The translations under genes and the position numbers were made by a program. A stretch of DNA of 33,418 nt from Legionellaceae bacterium (GTDB lineage: Bacteria; Pseudomonadota; Gammaproteobacteria; Legionellales; Legionellaceae): the NCBI GenBank assembly GCA_029212465.1, contig JARGNV010000021.1, positions 1 to 33,418 on the forward strand, written 5' to 3'. A model generated the notes under the pieces. That model was given only the letters and a program-made list of their open reading frames with translations. It was not told the origin of the DNA and did not search any database. This document shows positions 31,641 to 33,418 of the stretch, piece by piece. Every line of letters starts with the position of its first letter. The first letter of the stretch is position 1.

Positions 31641-32072
31641 ATGAAAATAAAACAGGTCTGGTTAGGAATGATACTTGCTGTGTTTGCAGTTTCGGTGGCT
31701 TTTGCAAAAGCACCTACAGGCAAGTGGATTACTGTCGACGATAAAACAGGCAAAAAACGCTCCGAAGTACAGTTAACAGTAGAAAACGACCAACTCTCAG
31801 GAAAAATTCTTCGTGTATATGCTGAAGAGGGTGACACGGGTATTTGCAAGTTATGCCCGGGACCTTTTAAAAATCAACCCATCGAAGGCCTGACTTTTTT
31901 ATGGGGACTTAAAGAAAACAAAGATGGTAGTTGGAGTGGTGGTGAAATTCTAGATCCTAAAACTGGGAAAATTTATCACGTTAAGATGACACAAAAAGGA
32001 AATAAGTTATATGTGCGTGGTTATGTGGGGGTATCGCTTTTGGGACGCACTCAAATTTGGATACGTGCATAA
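31641..32072 (+). CDS. DUF2147 family secreted protein
   Basis: A 143-residue protein with a signal peptide (MKIKQVWLGMILAVFAVSVAFA, cleaved before KAPTG) and a DUF2147 body: GKWITVDDKTGKKRSEVQL, SGKILRVY, CKLCPGPFKNQPIEGLTFLW, LDPKTGKIYHVKMT and a C-terminal LYVRGYVGVSLLGRTQIWIR. The family is a small beta-barrel (lipocalin-like) periplasmic domain of unknown function; the CxxC-G.....PI.GL pattern is diagnostic. The start is ATG 31641 because AAGGAG lies 7 bases before it; the upstream ATG 31605 falls in the promoter. It is monocistronic, with its own promoter and terminator. Confidence 0.9.
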   Translation: MKIKQVWLGMILAVFAVSVAFAKAPTGKWITVDDKTGKKRSEVQLTVENDQLSGKILRVYAEEGDTGICKLCPGPFKNQPIEGLTFLWGLKENKDGSWSGGEILDPKTGKIYHVKMTQKGNKLYVRGYVGVSLLGRTQIWIRA

Positions 32073-32084
32073 GCATGTGGTTTA

Positions 32085-32117
32085 AAAACACCATGAAATA
32101 TGGGGTTTTAGCTTTTT
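32085..32117 (+). terminator. intrinsic terminator of the DUF2147 gene
   Basis: AAAACACCAT (32085-32094) pairs with ATGGGGTTTT (32100-32109) with one A-G mismatch and the loop GAAAT, followed by AGC and TTTTT. It lies 12 bases after the stop codon. Confidence 0.65.
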
Positions 32118-32143
32118 CAGGTTTCATCTTCAACTAACCCACA

Positions 32144-32172
32144 CAGTTATCCACGGAATATGTGGATAACTG
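32144..32172. other. inverted pair of DnaA-box-like sites
   Basis: CAGTTATCCAC and GTGGATAACTG are perfect 11-base inverted arms around GGAATAT. The right-hand site TGTGGATAA (32161-32169) is a perfect consensus DnaA box (TTATCCACA on the minus strand), and the left matches 8 of 9. An AT-rich stretch follows (32191-32213). No origin-type gene neighbours are present, so a DnaA-titration or regulatory site is more likely than oriC. Confidence 0.45.
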
Positions 32173-32235
32173 GCCGCGAAATAGCGCTTGTTTTTATTGA
32201 TAAAATTTTTATGCCAGATCTACTGTTTCCCTACG

Positions 32236-32355
32236 CCACCCGAGTAAATCTAGAAACGTATCTCGGGGGGAAGTAAAAACACCTATTCCTAGCCTTTCCC
32301 GAAACACAGATCAAAAAGCCATGTTGGCTAAAATATCGTATTTTAGGTGTATTTT
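32236..32355. other. intergenic region with nested inverted repeats
   Basis: This gene-free stretch holds several stems: CCCGAG/CTCGGG (32239-32244 with 32262-32267), an outer AAAAACACCTA (32275-32285) with TAGGTGT-A-TTTT (32344-32355), and inside it AGCCA/TGGCT (32317-32329) and AAAATA/TATTTT (32330-32344). The last shares one base with the outer stem. It could be a structured RNA or a decayed repeat. No open frame of note is present. Confidence 0.3.
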
Positions 32356-32390
32356 CGCCAGCCCTAACCCAATGCCCTGTATGCTTGTTT

Positions 32391-32419
32391 TTTAAACAAC
32401 GCATTCAATATGTTATACT
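32391..32419 (+). promoter_or_regulatory. promoter of the GNAT gene
   Basis: TTTAAA (32391-32396), 17 bases, TATACT (32414-32419). The predicted start near 32426 leaves a short leader before ATG 32439 and excludes the earlier in-frame start at 32385. Confidence 0.5.
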
Positions 32420-32438
32420 ACCAAGGATAGTTTTAATT

Positions 32439-33257
32439 ATGAGCAATATATTTATGATTTTTTCTGATTTGGTGCACTGTACTACCGTCAAGGTAAGTAA
32501 TAATGAAGCTGGTTGTTTTTTGTCAATTCAAACACCTCGCCTATATATCCGCTCTATTGAAGAAAGCGATATTGCATTTTTCCAAACCCTCTGGGCAAAC
32601 GACACAATCATGGAAAAGTTTGCAGCAGGAAAACCAAAGTTATATAGCGGAACCACAGAAGAGCAAAGTAAAAAGCTTGAAGAAGGTGCAAGCTATGACT
32701 ACGCGCTTTGGAGAATTAAAACGAGCGCTAACAGTTGGCTTAAGAGACGAAAAGAACATAATATTTGGCATGGTCTAGCCATTTTTGATCAAGCAAATCG
32801 ACCCATTGGCCATATTGTATTGGGCGGTGGAGAGCTTGCCTATTTTTTTATATCTGCAGTTTGGAACCAGGGATTTGCCACTGAGGCAGCAGTTGCATTA
32901 GTTTGTATTGCACTCCCTCATATATCAATCAATCATCCTCAAATTGAAATACCACCAGAGATTGAGGCAACCGTTAGAACAGATCACTTCGCATCACAAA
33001 ATGTATTAAAAAAAGTAGGTCTTAAAATAAATAAGAGTACTGAAGTGAATGAAAAGTTTGGGTGCGAACGTTATATAGTTAAAGCGCCTGCAATGATATT
33101 TATAAACCAATATAAAAGCTATATTGAGGAACGACAACTCATACCTGGTATTAGAAATATGGGCATATTTTCGAAGAATACAGGAGATAGAGAGGTCAAA
33201 AAAAATGCAACTCATGTTAATAATGACCAGTCCCTCCAAATGAATCAAGTGACGTGA
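32439..33257 (+). CDS. GNAT-family acetyltransferase (RimJ/RimL-like)
   Basis: The central part (about 30-205) is a GNAT domain that transfers acetyl from acetyl-CoA to an amine. It opens with IQTPRLYIRSIEESDIAFF, has PIGHIVLGGGELAYFF, the acetyl-CoA loop WNQGFATEAAVALV and VRTDHFASQNVLKKVGL, the usual RimJ/RimL order. At 272 residues it is about 90 longer than typical members. The extra parts are a hydrophobic N terminus (MSNIFMIFSDLVHC) and a polar 65-residue tail ending NNDQSLQMNQVT. The substrate is unknown; protein N-terminal or small-molecule acetylation are both possible. ATG 32439 is chosen from the promoter position; AAGGA lies 11 bases upstream, which is a long spacing. A strong hairpin follows. 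Confidence 0.78.
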   Translation: MSNIFMIFSDLVHCTTVKVSNNEAGCFLSIQTPRLYIRSIEESDIAFFQTLWANDTIMEKFAAGKPKLYSGTTEEQSKKLEEGASYDYALWRIKTSANSWLKRRKEHNIWHGLAIFDQANRPIGHIVLGGGELAYFFISAVWNQGFATEAAVALVCIALPHISINHPQIEIPPEIEATVRTDHFASQNVLKKVGLKINKSTEVNEKFGCERYIVKAPAMIFINQYKSYIEERQLIPGIRNMGIFSKNTGDREVKKNATHVNNDQSLQMNQVT

Positions 33258-33310
33258 TTAGGATGGTTAAGAGAAAATAGCTGCTCTTTTTTTATCAAAT
33301 AATCTATTTT

Positions 33311-33378
33311 TTGTAACACCCCAGGTCCGTCATCCCGAGCTTGCGAGGGATGACGGACCTGGGGTGTTACAATTTTTT
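33311..33378. repeat. 26-bp-arm hairpin repeat with T-tail
   Basis: Perfect 26-base arms (TTGTAACACCCCAGG then TCCGTCATCCC, and the complement) flank a 10-base loop, followed on the plus strand by TTTTTT. The core GTCATCCCGAGCTTGCGAGG resembles a dispersed GTCATCCC...GGGATGAC repeat seen in many proteobacterial genomes. It would terminate the GNAT transcript. Confidence 0.75.
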
Positions 33379-33418
33379 ATAGTAGCTGGAAAGTCAGTTT
33401 TCTCCAAAATGGGGGAGA

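Noticed and set aside
32144-32213. Chromosomal replication origin
   Set aside because: Only two DnaA-box-like sites and none of the usual origin neighbours (dnaA, dnaN, mnmG, rpmH) are present.
1-33418. CRISPR arrays, insertion sequences, integrases, rRNA genes, dot/icm genes
   Set aside because: None was seen on either strand; the only repeats are short palindromes.

Overview
The window looks like a chromosomal segment of an intracellular, host-associated gammaproteobacterium, most likely in the order Legionellales (Legionella/Coxiella/Berkiella-like). That placement is an inference. It rests on ordinary gammaproteobacterial housekeeping genes (yajC-secD-secF, zapD, rpe, slt, nadE, fadA/fadB-type genes, CCA-encoding tRNA genes) interleaved with genes for eukaryote-like proteins of the kind Legionellales inject through a Dot/Icm type IVB system. 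No dot/icm gene lies in the window, so secretion is not shown.

Layout. 1-1300: two small minus-strand genes (one with a signal peptide), a GGGTCAGG-type palindromic repeat, and a tRNA-Ser/tRNA-Arg pair with a good promoter. 1366-4735: a two-gene beta-oxidation operon (thiolase plus fused hydratase/dehydrogenase). 5087-10698: three plus-strand effector-like genes, one F-box/ankyrin-like protein and two tandem paralogous Armadillo-repeat proteins. 10796-13957: minus-strand E1alpha-E1beta-E2 operon of a 2-oxoacid (probably pyruvate) dehydrogenase, without E3. 14099-15781: a kinase-fold-like protein and a small protein with a glutamate-rich C terminus. 15910-17709: an isolated ketosynthase, overlapping tail-to-tail with slt. 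17636-21591: minus-strand run of two small outer-membrane barrels, rpe and slt. 21677-23047: a WD40 protein that is recognisably a Cdc20/Cdh1 (Fizzy)-type APC/C co-activator. 23122-24723: nadE. 24815-27384: two tandem paralogous helical proteins. 27550-30734: yajC-secD-secF. 30744-31496: zapD. 31641-32072: DUF2147 secreted protein. 32439-33257: GNAT acetyltransferase, closed by a long hairpin.

The main discovery candidate is the Cdc20/Cdh1-like gene. It keeps the C-box (DRFIP), a second short N-terminal motif, the LDAP..DDFY entry to the propeller, the SHGYS and DETLRF signatures and the C-terminal Ile-Arg tail. These elements are what eukaryotic co-activators use to dock on the anaphase-promoting complex and to bind degrons. 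With the F-box protein in the same window, the organism appears to carry mimics of substrate receptors for two different host cullin-RING-type ubiquitin ligases (APC/C and SCF). The Armadillo, kinase-like and coiled-coil proteins would be further host-directed proteins. This system-level reading is inference from motifs read by eye; no searches were run.
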